Assembly (NCBI GenBank): GCA_025363015.1 | Contig: JANYEQ010000091.1 | Location: 1 to 32,833, forward strand | DNA length: 32,833 nt | DNA from: Bacteroidota bacterium | GTDB taxonomy: Bacteria; Bacteroidota; Bacteroidia; B-17B0; Aurantibacillaceae | Reading direction: 5' to 3' | Shown here: positions 8,807-17,574 of the stretch, piece by piece | Layout of the letters: each line of letters opens with the position of its first letter | Numbering within the stretch: position 1 is the first letter of the stretch | Notes under the pieces: model-generated | Databases searched by the model: none | What the model was told of the DNA's origin: nothing | Seen by the model: the letters and a program-made list of their open reading frames with translations, nothing else | Position numbers and translations under genes: made by a program

Positions 8807-11800
8807 TTATTTTATTAAAGCTACATGCCCTACTAACTCATGGTTTTTATGAAACACATCAACCACTTCAGCTTTCCAAACGTATACATCTTGTTTAATA
8901 GGTTCACTACTTCCTTTGGTATTTCCATCCCATTCGGTATCAATATCATTTGTTTCAAATAATAAGTGCCCCCAACGATCGTAAATTTTTATATTAAACT
9001 TGGCAATACCAACACCTTTTGCTGAAAAACCATCGTTAACGCCATCGCCATTTGGCGTAAACGTATTTGGTATATATACCACAAACGAAGGTTTAATTTT
9101 TATGATGGCCGAAGTAGTATCGGCACAACCAAATTGGTTTTTTACAACCTGAAAAATTATAGGGGTAGCTTTATCAATATTAGTTAAGGTATGGTTAAAA
9201 TTTGGAGTGCCAAAGCTACTACCATCATTAATAAAGTAACTTGTAGCCGCTGCACCAGTGGCAATAGAAGTTACTGAAATAATAGGCTCGTTTTCGTCAA
9301 CCTCATCAGGTTCTACTTTAAAACTTGCAATTGGTAACGGATGAACAACTACAAAATTAGGTTGAGTTAAAGTAGTTATACAACCACTATCGCTTACTAA
9401 TTTTAAAGTAACATTATAATTACCTGTATTATAGCAATGCGTTGGGTTTTTGATATAATTAGGTAAACTACCATCGCCAAATTGCCATTGATAAGTAACA
9501 ATATTACCCGTTGCAATAGTTGAATTATTATTAAAATTAACACATAAGCTTGGGCAACCTATTTTGTTTTGTGCTGTAAATATAGCTTGTGGTTTTGGGT
9601 TAACATATATTGCTTTTGATTTTACATTACTGCAACCGTATTGTGTTTGTACTTCTAATTTAACTAAATAAACGCCATTTGAAGTATATGTTAAACTAGG
9701 GCTAGCAATTAAGTTATCAATAATTCCATCGCCATTAAAATCCCATTGATTACTACTTATAGCACCATCGCTACTAATTGATAAATTTGTAAAAGCGGTT
9801 ACATCACCCAAACAACTTGATTTTGCTGAGAAATTTGCAATTGGGTTAGCATGTACAATTGCTGTATTTATTTTTGTAGAAGTACATTGATAATTACTAA
9901 CGGCTTGCAACTTGCAATTAAAAACACCACTTGTTGGATATACTTTACTAGGGTTTACGCTTATTGTATCATCCCAAATACCATCGTTTTCAAAGTCCCA
10001 ACGCCATTTTGTAATCGTACCGCTATTTATAATTGTAGTGTTATTATATTGAGTGGCCTGGTTTACACATGCCATGTTTGAACTAAAATTTACGTTTGGT
10101 AAATAATATACGTTTACTGTTGTACTAAATGTATTACTGCAATTAAAGTTAGAAACTGCCGTTAATTGTACTGTATAGTTACCTGGCGCAGAATAATTTA
10201 ATTGAGGATTAGTTTGAGTAGATTGAACTGAGTTTCCAAAATTCCAATTATAATTTGTTAAACTATTACCGGTTACAATTGTGCTTTGGCTTGTAAATGT
10301 GGATGTACCTCCAAAACAAGTATTATTTGCTGTAAACGAAGCTGTTGGATTTGCGTTTACAATAACGTTTAATGTTGCGTTACTTATACAATTATTATTA
10401 CTAACAGCTTGTAGGTTTACAATATAATTGCCTGCACTTGGATATATAAAAGTAGGGGCTTGGGCATTACTATTTGGAATCCCATTATTATCAAAATCCC
10501 AAATCCAATTAGTAATGTTGCCACTACTTATAGTGCTTAAATTATTAAAGGCAGTAGCAATACCATAACACACAGGGGCAGCATTAAAATTTAATACGGG
10601 TAATGGAAATAATGTTACACTATTTGTTGTAGAGGCTATACAACCCTGATTACTTGTTGCTGATAGGGTAACATTATATGTTCCAGCTGTAGAATAATTA
10701 AAAGAGGGATTTGTTTGGGTTGAAGTATTACTGGTGCCAAAATTCCAATAATAATTTGTAATAACGCCATTTGAAATACTACTATTATTTGTAAAATTTA
10801 CAGCCGAATTTAAGCAGGTATTATTTGTACTAAAATTTACTGTTGGATAAGGATAAATAGCGATGTTTTGAACAGCAGTATTACTACAACCTTTACTAGA
10901 CATAGCAATTAAGCTTATGGAATAATTACCAGTACTGGCAAAATTAATAATTGGGTTGGTTTGAGTACTTGTTAATGCTCCAAAATTCCAGTTATAACTA
11001 GTAATTACACCGCTACTAATACTTGATGTGTTAGTGAAAGTATATTGCTGCGCACAGGCACTTGCAGCAGCTATATTAAATGAAACTATAGGATTTGGAT
11101 AATTATTTAATGTATAAGTAAACTCAGGCCCTACACAGCCCGTAACCAAAGTTGTTTGGCAAGTATAAATGCCTACCGCAGTGCTATTAATACATTGATT
11201 TGTATTGTTTATAATGCCTGGGCCATTCCAAACATAAGTGCCAAAACCATTTGGTGCACAATAATTTTTAGTTGCTCCTATGCAAACTGTATCGCTACTA
11301 CCTCTTACAAATGCTGCACAAATACCGTCAATATAAGCATAGCCAAAATGCCCACCCAAAGCACAATCGTAGGTTGTAAAACGAATGGTAACATTTTGTC
11401 CAATATAATTTGTTAAATCTACTACAACATTTGTCCAAGGTTTGTAAATAACGCCTGCAGTATTTGGTGAGTTAAAAAATCCTGGAATATTACCACCAGC
11501 TGCAACATTATAAAATGTACAAGGTATTTGTAAACCGTTAGTATCTAGCATTTCTACAGTAAATGCTGGTTGTTGGCTTGCTGTATGCCCTGGGTCTTGA
11601 AAAACTACAGCATATTTATATGTAAAATTGGCATTAGTTGCGCTTACTAAAAAGGTTTGTTCAATTCTATCCGCCTCACCGCCGTTAATATTATTACCTA
11701 AACGTAAAGAGAAATTTCCACCAGGCGAAACCACTGGAAATCCACCCAAGGCATCTACTGCCGTGCCCGACAATATGGTTTGTTGCCCACCAGGTGTAAG

Positions 11801-12160
11801 GCAGCAACCTATTGGATTAAATAATGGATGAAAGCCTGAAGTAGGTATCCAGCCATTGTAATTGCCATTTTCGAAATCAATATTAATACATCCACCCGCA
11901 AGTGTTGAGTTTTGATTGAAAGCAATTGGTTTTAAATTTGTGTTTGTGCTGTGATGTGTGTGCGAGTGGCACATTTGCTGCGAAGAAATAAATTCTTTTT
12001 TTTCGAGAGGGTTTAAATGCAGCTTTTCGGAATAAGAATTCCAAAACGATTGGTTAAAAGGTGCAGTATTATCAATAGCAATACTGTTGTTGGTTTGAGC
12101 GTAAGTTATTGCTTGAATAACTATGCCAAACACGGCGATTAAGTAAATTTTTGTTTTCAT
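8807..12160 (-). CDS. Large PKD-repeat surface protein with T9SS type B (gliding-type) sorting domain
   Basis: A 1117-residue exported protein, probably an adhesin or matrix protein. A signal peptide spans about 1-21 (ending TYAQ). Residues of about 90-290 form a jelly-roll/MAM-like module (starting CINIDFENGNYNGW; ending YAYIDGIC). After this come seven PKD-like repeats of 80-95 residues, each with a C..(8-12)..F/Y..T/N..S start and a W-(D/N)-F centre; several centres (DFDNNGI, DFENDGI, DFNGDGI) look like calcium loops. A further degenerate repeat leads to the C-terminal type B domain: YIPNTFTPNGDGVND, IKIYDRWGHLLFE, TEWDGN and DVYVWKAEV. This domain is the classic tail of large surface proteins sent through T9SS. 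A terminator follows the gene. Confidence 0.9.
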   Translation of the reverse strand: MKTKIYLIAVFGIVIQAITYAQTNNSIAIDNTAPFNQSFWNSYSEKLHLNPLEKKEFISSQQMCHSHTHHSTNTNLKPIAFNQNSTLAGGCINIDFENGNYNGWIPTSGFHPLFNPIGCCLTPGGQQTILSGTAVDALGGFPVVSPGGNFSLRLGNNINGGEADRIEQTFLVSATNANFTYKYAVVFQDPGHTASQQPAFTVEMLDTNGLQIPCTFYNVAAGGNIPGFFNSPNTAGVIYKPWTNVVVDLTNYIGQNVTIRFTTYDCALGGHFGYAYIDGICAAFVRGSSDTVCIGATKNYCAPNGFGTYVWNGPGIINNTNQCINSTAVGIYTCQTTLVTGCVGPEFTYTLNNYPNPIVSFNIAAASACAQQYTFTNTSSISSGVITSYNWNFGALTSTQTNPIINFASTGNYSISLIAMSSKGCSNTAVQNIAIYPYPTVNFSTNNTCLNSAVNFTNNSSISNGVITNYYWNFGTSNTSTQTNPSFNYSTAGTYNVTLSATSNQGCIASTTNSVTLFPLPVLNFNAAPVCYGIATAFNNLSTISSGNITNWIWDFDNNGIPNSNAQAPTFIYPSAGNYIVNLQAVSNNNCISNATLNVIVNANPTASFTANNTCFGGTSTFTSQSTIVTGNSLTNYNWNFGNSVQSTQTNPQLNYSAPGNYTVQLTAVSNFNCSNTFSTTVNVYYLPNVNFSSNMACVNQATQYNNTTIINSGTITKWRWDFENDGIWDDTISVNPSKVYPTSGVFNCKLQAVSNYQCTSTKINTAIVHANPIANFSAKSSCLGDVTAFTNLSISSDGAISSNQWDFNGDGIIDNLIASPSLTYTSNGVYLVKLEVQTQYGCSNVKSKAIYVNPKPQAIFTAQNKIGCPSLCVNFNNNSTIATGNIVTYQWQFGDGSLPNYIKNPTHCYNTGNYNVTLKLVSDSGCITTLTQPNFVVVHPLPIASFKVEPDEVDENEPIISVTSIATGAAATSYFINDGSSFGTPNFNHTLTNIDKATPIIFQVVKNQFGCADTTSAIIKIKPSFVVYIPNTFTPNGDGVNDGFSAKGVGIAKFNIKIYDRWGHLLFETNDIDTEWDGNTKGSSEPIKQDVYVWKAEVVDVFHKNHELVGHVALIK

Positions 12161-12530
12161 GGCGCGGAGATTTTAAATAGGTAAGTGTTTTCATTGTTTA
12201 TTTTGTTTTAGTTGTTAAAAAAATATTTAATTAATTTTTGTTTTACCAGCCCTTTTAAAAGTGTTGTATTTATTAGGGTTTAGAGTATAATTGTTTTTAA
12301 TATATTATTATACGTTTACAAATTGAAAAGGTTATAAAGGTTACAGTGTTTTAGACAAAGGCTTTAAAAAGTAACTTAAAAATGGATTTAGGTTAGCTTA
12401 AATTAAGTAATATGTAAATACGCAAAAGGATAAACTAATCCTCGTTGAAGGCTATATTTTATAATTTCCAGCCAAGGGGTAATCATTAATATTAATAAAG
12501 CATTAACTATTGTTTGTATTACTAAAAATA
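12161..12530. other. Gene-free spacer between infC and the PKD protein gene
   Basis: About 370 bp of AT-rich DNA upstream of the leftward PKD gene. I see no open frame with a plausible product, no rpmI or rplT, no tRNA and no exact TAnnTTTG element on the minus strand. It presumably holds the promoter of the PKD gene. Confidence 0.4.
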
Positions 12531-12562
12531 AAAAAGCGTATTAAAAAATTAATACGCTTTTT
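12531..12562 (-). terminator. Rho-independent terminator directly after infC
   Basis: A perfect 14-bp stem (12531-12544 with 12549-12562) around a 4-nt loop, core AGCGTATTAA/TTAATACGCT, followed on the minus strand by a T-rich run. It starts 19 bp beyond the infC stop, so the thrS-infC transcript ends here. Confidence 0.88.
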
Positions 12563-12581
12563 AAAAATTTAAAATGTAATT

Positions 12582-13232
12582 TTATTTTTTACGAGGCCCT
12601 AAAACCATTTGCATACGTTTACCTTCTAATACTGGTAATTGTTCGGCTTTTCCCCATTCTTCTAACTCATTAGCAAAGCGCAATAATAAAATTTCGCCTT
12701 GTTCTTTAAATACAATCTCACGTCCTCTAAAAAACACAAAGGCTTTTACTTTACAACCTTCTTGTAAAAATTTAATGGCGTGGTTCTTTTTAAAATTAAA
12801 ATCGTGGTCATCAGTATGTGGACCAAAACGAATATCTTTAATTACAATTTTACTGGCTTTGGCTTTTACTTCCTTAGCTTTCTTTTTTTGTTCATATAAA
12901 AACTTACCGTAATCAACAATTTTACAAACTGGTGGGTCAATATTTGGCGCAATTTCTACTAAATCTAATTCTAAATCTTTTGCCATTTTTAAAGCTTCGG
13001 CAATTGAATACACACCGGCTTCTATATCATCGCCAACAACACGTACTGTTTTAGCATAAATACGATCGTTTATTTTATGTAATTCTTCTTTAACACCTGG
13101 GCGTTTAAATCCAATTTTTAATCCGCGTGGTTGTTTAAATACAGGTTTTTCGCCAGGTTTTACAACTGCTGGTTTGTTAGCATTGTTAACATTTGGTTTT
13201 GGCGCAAAATAGGGCTTTTTTTGATTGTTGAT
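12582..13232 (-). CDS. infC: Translation initiation factor IF-3 with non-AUG (ATC) start
   Basis: IF-3 binds the 30S subunit, prevents subunit joining and rejects wrong start codons. The frame is open from 13253 and has no ATG, GTG or TTG before the middle of the N-domain. The first GTG (13013) is the Val of a conserved [10 protein letters not shown] segment and would remove a third of the N-domain. A GGAGGT Shine-Dalgarno (13242-13237) lies 4 nt before ATC at 13232. This start gives 216 residues: a Lys/Pro/Asn-rich extension (1-45), the N-domain (about 50-118, [15 protein letters not shown]) and the C-domain with [12 protein letters not shown] and the end [10 protein letters not shown]-3 genes in other bacteria start with AUU or a similar codon so that IF-3 can repress itself; the same is inferred here. 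It follows thrS by 21 bp. Confidence 0.9.
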   Translation of the reverse strand: MNNQKKPYFAPKPNVNNANKPAVVKPGEKPVFKQPRGLKIGFKRPGVKEELHKINDRIYAKTVRVVGDDIEAGVYSIAEALKMAKDLELDLVEIAPNIDPPVCKIVDYGKFLYEQKKKAKEVKAKASKIVIKDIRFGPHTDDHDFNFKKNHAIKFLQEGCKVKAFVFFRGREIVFKEQGEILLLRFANELEEWGKAEQLPVLEGKRMQMVLGPRKK

Positions 13233-13236
13233 GTTG

Positions 13237-13242
13237 ACCTCC
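13237..13242 (-). promoter_or_regulatory. Strong Shine-Dalgarno of infC
   Basis: GGAGGT on the minus strand, the only strong Shine-Dalgarno I see before a gene in this window, where other starts have A-rich leaders. It fixes the infC start at the ATC codon 4 nt downstream. Confidence 0.75.
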
Positions 13243-13253
13243 GTTTTTTTAGT

Positions 13254-15206
13254 TTATACTGTTGTTATTTGTTTTTTAAAATCGTTTGTAATTATATTAT
13301 TTACAAATTTAATAAATTCATCAATACCAAATACACCACTATCGCCTTTTCCATGTTCGCGAAGGGCAATTTTTTGCTCGGCTTCTTCTTTTTCGCCTAC
13401 AATTAGCATAAATGGTATTTTTTTAATTTCGTTATCGCGTATTTTTTTACCAATTTTTTCGTTTCTATCATCTACAAAACCGCGTATATCTTGTTCTGCC
13501 AATAACTCTTTTACTTTATGGGCGTAATCATTATATTTTTCGCTTATTGGTAAAATGGCAAACTGATCGGGCGTTAGCCATAATGGAAAATTACCGGCAC
13601 AATGCTCAATTAAAACGGCAATAAAGCGCTCTAAGCTGCCAAATGGTGCACGGTGTATCATTACTGGGCGATGTTTTAAATTGTCGCTACCTGTGTATTC
13701 TAGCTCAAAACGCTCGGGTAAATTGTAATCTACTTGTATGGTGCCTAATTGCCATTTACGGCCTAAGGCATCTTTTACCATAAAATCTAATTTAGGGCCG
13801 TAAAAAGCGGCTTCTCCAAGCTCTGTAACTGTTTTTAAACCTTTTTCGGCAGCGGAATCAATAATAGCCTGCTCTGCCAAAGCCCAGTTTTCATCGCTAC
13901 CAATGTATTTACTTTTATTTTCAGGGTCGCGTAAACTAATTTGAGCAGTGTATTCTTTAAAATCTAACGCATTAAACACGTGCAACACTAAATCAATTAC
14001 TTTTAAAAATTCTTCTTTTACTTGGTCGGGCCTACAAAATAAATGGGCATCATCTTGTGTAAAGCCACGTACACGCGTTAAACCGTGCAATTCACCAGCT
14101 TGTTCGTAACGATAAACGGTTCCAAACTCGGCATAACGAACAGGTAAATCTTTATAGGATTTAGGCGATGCTTTGTAAATTTCGCAATGATGTGGGCAGT
14201 TCATTGGCTTTAAAAAAAACTCTTCGTTTTCGCGAGGTGTTTTTATGGGTTGAAACGAATCTGCACCATATTTTTCGTAATGACCAGAGCAAACGTATAA
14301 ATCTTTTAATGCAATGTGTGGCGTTGCAACAGGTAAATATCCTGCTTTTAATTGTGCCTTTTGCATAAATTGTATTAAACGTTCGCGCAAAGCGGCACCT
14401 TTTGGTAACCACAAAGGTAAGCCCATGCCTACTTTTTCGCTAAAAGTAAAAAGTTCTAATTCTTTACCTAACTTGCGGTGGTCGCGTTTTTTAGCTTCTT
14501 CTAAAAGGGTTAAATATTCTTTTAATTCTTTATCTTTTGGAAACGTAATACCATAAATACGTGTTAATTGCTTGTTTTTTTCGTCGCCACGCCAATATGC
14601 ACCTGCCACGCGTAATAACTTAACCGCTTTTATAAAGCCAGTATTTGGAATGTGAGGCCCACGGCACAAATCGGTAAAATTACCTTGTGTGTAAAAGGTA
14701 ATGGAGCCATCTTGCAAGCCATCAATTAATTCTAATTTATAAGGGTCGGCTTTTTGAGTAAAATAATTTATGGCATCTTGTTTAGAAATTTCTTTACGAA
14801 TAAATTCACTTTTTTGCGAAGCGAGCTCCATCATTTTGGTTTCTACTTTTTCAACTTCATCAATCGAAAACACTTTATCACCAAAATCAATATCATAATA
14901 AAAACCATTTTCAACAGCAGGCCCAATAGCAAATTTACTACCAGGGTAAAGGCTTTCTAAGGCCTCGGCCATTAAGTGGGCAGATGAGTGCCAAAGGGTT
15001 TGTTTACCTTCGGTATCATTCCAGGTTAATAATTGTAAGTGGCTATCGCTGTTAATAGGTCGGTTAGAATCCCAAATTTCGCCGTTTACTTTTGCCGCTA
15101 AAACGTTACGTGCTAAGCCTTCGCTAATGCTAATGGCTATTTGATGAGAAGAGGTTCCTTTTTCGTATTCGCGAATAGAGCCATCGGGTAATGTAATTTT
15201 AATCAT
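13254..15206 (-). CDS. thrS: Threonine-tRNA ligase
   Basis: Charges tRNA-Thr in the cytosol. The 650 residues contain all four expected parts: TGS domain (1-62), editing domain (about 65-225) with HSSAH (His73, His77) and CRGPH (Cys181, His185), class II core (about 240-535) with the zinc ligand Cys337 in MNCPHH and motif 3 in [11 protein letters not shown], and the anticodon-binding domain (about 540-640). The ATG at 15206 follows a small leader that carries a hairpin resembling a tRNA-Thr anticodon arm, described separately. It is the first gene of a two-gene operon with infC. Confidence 0.97.
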   Translation of the reverse strand: MIKITLPDGSIREYEKGTSSHQIAISISEGLARNVLAAKVNGEIWDSNRPINSDSHLQLLTWNDTEGKQTLWHSSAHLMAEALESLYPGSKFAIGPAVENGFYYDIDFGDKVFSIDEVEKVETKMMELASQKSEFIRKEISKQDAINYFTQKADPYKLELIDGLQDGSITFYTQGNFTDLCRGPHIPNTGFIKAVKLLRVAGAYWRGDEKNKQLTRIYGITFPKDKELKEYLTLLEEAKKRDHRKLGKELELFTFSEKVGMGLPLWLPKGAALRERLIQFMQKAQLKAGYLPVATPHIALKDLYVCSGHYEKYGADSFQPIKTPRENEEFFLKPMNCPHHCEIYKASPKSYKDLPVRYAEFGTVYRYEQAGELHGLTRVRGFTQDDAHLFCRPDQVKEEFLKVIDLVLHVFNALDFKEYTAQISLRDPENKSKYIGSDENWALAEQAIIDSAAEKGLKTVTELGEAAFYGPKLDFMVKDALGRKWQLGTIQVDYNLPERFELEYTGSDNLKHRPVMIHRAPFGSLERFIAVLIEHCAGNFPLWLTPDQFAILPISEKYNDYAHKVKELLAEQDIRGFVDDRNEKIGKKIRDNEIKKIPFMLIVGEKEEAEQKIALREHGKGDSGVFGIDEFIKFVNNIITNDFKKQITTV

Positions 15207-15212
15207 AAGGTT

Positions 15213-15236
15213 AATCCTACTTACAACGTAGGGATT
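15213..15236 (-). promoter_or_regulatory. thrS leader hairpin resembling the tRNA-Thr(UGU) anticodon arm
   Basis: On the minus strand the thrS leader contains CCTAC-GTTGTAA-GTAGG (15232-15216): a 5-bp stem with a 7-nt loop. Three more pairs (AAT/ATT) extend it past one bulged C. Numbered as an anticodon arm, the loop has U33, UGU at 34-36 (a threonine anticodon) and A37-A38. The hairpin ends 9 nt before the thrS ATG. In E. coli ThrRS represses its own mRNA by binding an anticodon-arm mimic just upstream of the ribosome site; the same role is inferred here. Confidence 0.6.
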
Positions 15237-15250
15237 TTTAATTTAAGCAT

Positions 15251-15258
15251 TAAAGATA
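15251..15258 (-). promoter_or_regulatory. Possible -7 element of thrS
   Basis: TATCTTTA on the minus strand differs from TAnnTTTG only in the last base. It would place the transcript start about 38 nt before the thrS ATG, so that the hairpin makes up most of the leader. No -33 TTG was found. Confidence 0.35.
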
Positions 15259-15351
15259 TATAATTTTTATAGATTAGTAAAATGCATTATTAGATTTTTT
15301 TTGAATTATTTATTAAAAAAAGTTTATATTAGTAAAACATAAAAAAATTAA

Positions 15352-15966
15352 ATGAACAAACAAAAAACAAATAACCTAAAGTACATTTGCATTGAGGGGA
15401 ACATAGGTTCGGGGAAAAGCACCATAGCAAAGGCGTTGGCAAAACAATTAAATACTATTTATTTACCTGAAGAATTTGAAGAAAATGAGTTATTGCCCTT
15501 GTTTTATAAAGATGCCAAGCAATTTGGCTTCCCACTAGAATATAGTTTTTTAATTAGTCGTTTTAACCAAATTAAAAATGCTTTTAAAAAAAATAATAAA
15601 CTAATAATTGCGGATTATAGTTTTTATAAATGTTTATGGTTTGCTAAAATAAATTTAAGTAAGCGCGACTTTATTTTTTTCGAAAAACATTTTAACGCTA
15701 TTTTAAATGAACTACCAAAGCCAGATGTAGTGATACATTTAGCAACTGATATTAAAAATTTAAAACAAAATATAGAAAAGCGCGGTAGACCATACGAGCA
15801 AACAATTACAAACGAATACCTAAAAAAAATAGAAAAACAGTACTGCAAAGGCATAAAAAAAATTAAAGTAGATAATATTTTAGAAATAAATATTAATACC
15901 TACTCTACTACTTTAGTAAAAGATACGCTGAAATTTATTGATGGTTTTTTGAAGGATTTAAAATAA
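15352..15966 (+). CDS. Deoxynucleoside kinase family protein
   Basis: A 204-residue cytosolic P-loop kinase that likely phosphorylates deoxynucleosides in salvage. The Walker A motif GNIGSGKST is at 16-24. The lid segment has RGRPYEQTITNEYLKKIE, close to the usual RGR-x-E-x(4-6)-YL pattern. At the place of the catalytic D/E-R-S motif of characterised kinases, the protein reads DYS (in ADYSFYKCLWFAK), so the Arg is replaced by Tyr; this may be a feature of a Bacteroidota subfamily. It is divergent from thrS. Substrate preference cannot be inferred. Confidence 0.85.
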   Translation: MNKQKTNNLKYICIEGNIGSGKSTIAKALAKQLNTIYLPEEFEENELLPLFYKDAKQFGFPLEYSFLISRFNQIKNAFKKNNKLIIADYSFYKCLWFAKINLSKRDFIFFEKHFNAILNELPKPDVVIHLATDIKNLKQNIEKRGRPYEQTITNEYLKKIEKQYCKGIKKIKVDNILEININTYSTTLVKDTLKFIDGFLKDLK

Positions 15967-16026
15967 ATAGGGCTAACACATAATATGAGTAAAGGATTTA
16001 CAACTAATGATTTCAAATAAATTTGT

Positions 16027-16034
16027 ATCTTTAT
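16027..16034 (+). promoter_or_regulatory. Possible -7 element of the J-domain gene
   Basis: TATCTTTA, one base off TAnnTTTG, 38 bp before the ATG at 16073. No -33 TTG is visible. Confidence 0.3.
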
Positions 16035-16072
16035 GACCGTTGTAATTTTTACAAGCTATAAATAAAAAACGA

Positions 16073-16522
16073 ATGAAACGCATTACCGAATACCGAAAAT
16101 TATTTAATATTAGTAAAGAAACTGAACTTGCTGAATTAAAACTTATATACCGAGGTTTAATGAAAGAATGGCATCCAGATAAATTTGTAGATGAAACCCA
16201 AAAAGCCGACGCCGAACTTAAAAGTAAAACGATTATTGAGGCGTATCATTTTTTAGTAAGTATCTCTCCTGAAACCCATGCCTCTACTATAGAAGAGTAT
16301 AAATTAACAACCAGCACCGCTGCCATTGATGACTATTTGTATAAAGGCCAAACATTAAAAATTACTTTTACTGATGGCAGTAAATATGAATATTTTGGTG
16401 TAAATGTAAATACTTACAACAAATTAATTAATTCGGGAAATATTGCCCGTTTTGCACGTAGGCATATTTTTGATAGTTATGTTTATAGAAATGTATTTAA
16501 ACCTAACGCTGTTATAGTTTAA
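16073..16522 (+). CDS. J-domain plus KTSC-domain protein
   Basis: A 149-residue two-part protein. Residues 1-65 resemble a J-domain: helix II (ELKLIYRGLMKEW), the Hsp70-activating HPD at 34-36, and helix III ending AYHFLVS. Residues of about 85-145 match the KTSC pattern, a small fold seen next to lysyl-tRNA synthetase domains and phage proteins: Y-E-Y-F-GV, YNKLINSGNIARFARRHI and YVYRN. A co-chaperone role for DnaK with the KTSC part acting as a target or nucleic-acid binder is inference. It ends 7 bp from the convergent lipid kinase gene and seems to be a single-gene unit. Confidence 0.8.
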   Translation: MKRITEYRKLFNISKETELAELKLIYRGLMKEWHPDKFVDETQKADAELKSKTIIEAYHFLVSISPETHASTIEEYKLTTSTAAIDDYLYKGQTLKITFTDGSKYEYFGVNVNTYNKLINSGNIARFARRHIFDSYVYRNVFKPNAVIV

Positions 16523-16529
16523 TTATTTT

Positions 16530-17438
16530 TTAAATAGCTTTAAACGTATTGCCTACAATAACTTTTAGCGATTGTGGCTTGCAATTATATATCACTTCGG
16601 CATCTGCAATGGCAGGCTCTCCATCAAAATGAATTGTATCTTTTGTATCACGTGTAATGGATAGTGTATTAGCCGTATAGGTTTCTATATGCTTACTTAA
16701 ATGTGCTTTGTTGCGTATTATTTTAATAAATAAACCAAATACACTAAACGGATTAAAGGGTTTTAAAATAACAATATGAAATTTACCATCTTGCATATTA
16801 GCTTGTGGTGCAATATAAAAATCGTTACCATATTGCCCCGCATTAGCAACAGTTATTAAAAATGCTTTTCGTTTTAATACTTCGCCATTAAATTTTAAAG
16901 TGTAGTTTTTTGCTCTGTATTTAAACAATTGTGTAAATGTAATTTTTATATAACTCTGCAATCCACGTTTAGCAGAAGTAGCAAATAAATTTCCAATATG
17001 GGCATCAAAACCAATGCCACTGGTGCAAAAAAACGGAATAGTGTTTACCGTACCACTATCAATAGTAACGGTTTTGCCATTATAAATTTGTTTTATTACT
17101 TCTTCTACCTTCATAGATAAACCAAGACTACGTGCTAAGCCATTGCCCGAGCCAGCGGGTACAATTCCTAGAGCAATATCTGTACCTACAATGCTTTTTG
17201 CAACTTGATTAACGGTGCCATCACCACCTACTGCTACAACATCAGTATAGTTTTGAGAGTGTAAAATATCTAAGACTTCTTTAAAATGATTTTTATCTTT
17301 CCAGATTACAATTTGATAATACACATTTTGTGGAAATTCTTTACGAATTGTGTCTATTAAATGTTCGGATATTTTTTTTCCAGCATTTGGGTTTACAATA
17401 AACAAAAGTTTACGAGGCATAGTTGGCGTTGTTATCAT
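16530..17438 (-). CDS. YegS/DAGK-family lipid kinase
   Basis: A 302-residue kinase of the diacylglycerol/sphingosine kinase superfamily that phosphorylates a lipid at the inner membrane. Visible motifs are FIVNPNAGKK (13-22), the catalytic GGDGT (71-75) and PAGSGNGLAR (94-103). The C-terminal beta-rich domain has the conserved HFDGEPA segment. The ATG at 17438 gives the full frame; a start at 17420 (MPRKLLFIV) is closer to the usual family N-terminus and is equally possible. The lipid substrate is unknown. A 13-bp imperfect inverted repeat (17439-17451 with 17478-17490) covers its leader. Confidence 0.9.
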   Translation of the reverse strand: MITTPTMPRKLLFIVNPNAGKKISEHLIDTIRKEFPQNVYYQIVIWKDKNHFKEVLDILHSQNYTDVVAVGGDGTVNQVAKSIVGTDIALGIVPAGSGNGLARSLGLSMKVEEVIKQIYNGKTVTIDSGTVNTIPFFCTSGIGFDAHIGNLFATSAKRGLQSYIKITFTQLFKYRAKNYTLKFNGEVLKRKAFLITVANAGQYGNDFYIAPQANMQDGKFHIVILKPFNPFSVFGLFIKIIRNKAHLSKHIETYTANTLSITRDTKDTIHFDGEPAIADAEVIYNCKPQSLKVIVGNTFKAI

Positions 17439-17517
17439 AAAGCTATATTTAGAGGTGTTAAATTAAAATAATAAATTTAAATACAGCTTTATTTATTAAT
17501 ATTAATCATTAAATAAA

Positions 17518-17544
17518 TTTAAAAGTATTACTACTACTTTTAAA
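17518..17544 (-). terminator. Hairpin after the glycosyltransferase gene, possible terminator
   Basis: A 10-bp stem (17518-17527 with 17535-17544) around a 7-nt loop, 30 bp past the leftward stop at 17575. It is AT-rich and its trailing T-run is broken, so termination is uncertain. Confidence 0.35.
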
Positions 17545-17574
17545 AATGATACTTTGTGTTTTGTTATCATATAA

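Noticed and set aside
12582-13013. infC starting at GTG 13013
   Set aside because: This Val is inside the conserved N-domain; the frame upstream encodes the rest of IF-3 and has a Shine-Dalgarno with ATC.
13131-13527. Two plus-strand frames antisense to infC and thrS
   Set aside because: Shadows of strongly supported minus-strand genes; composition is Phe/Tyr/Leu-rich as expected for reverse readings.
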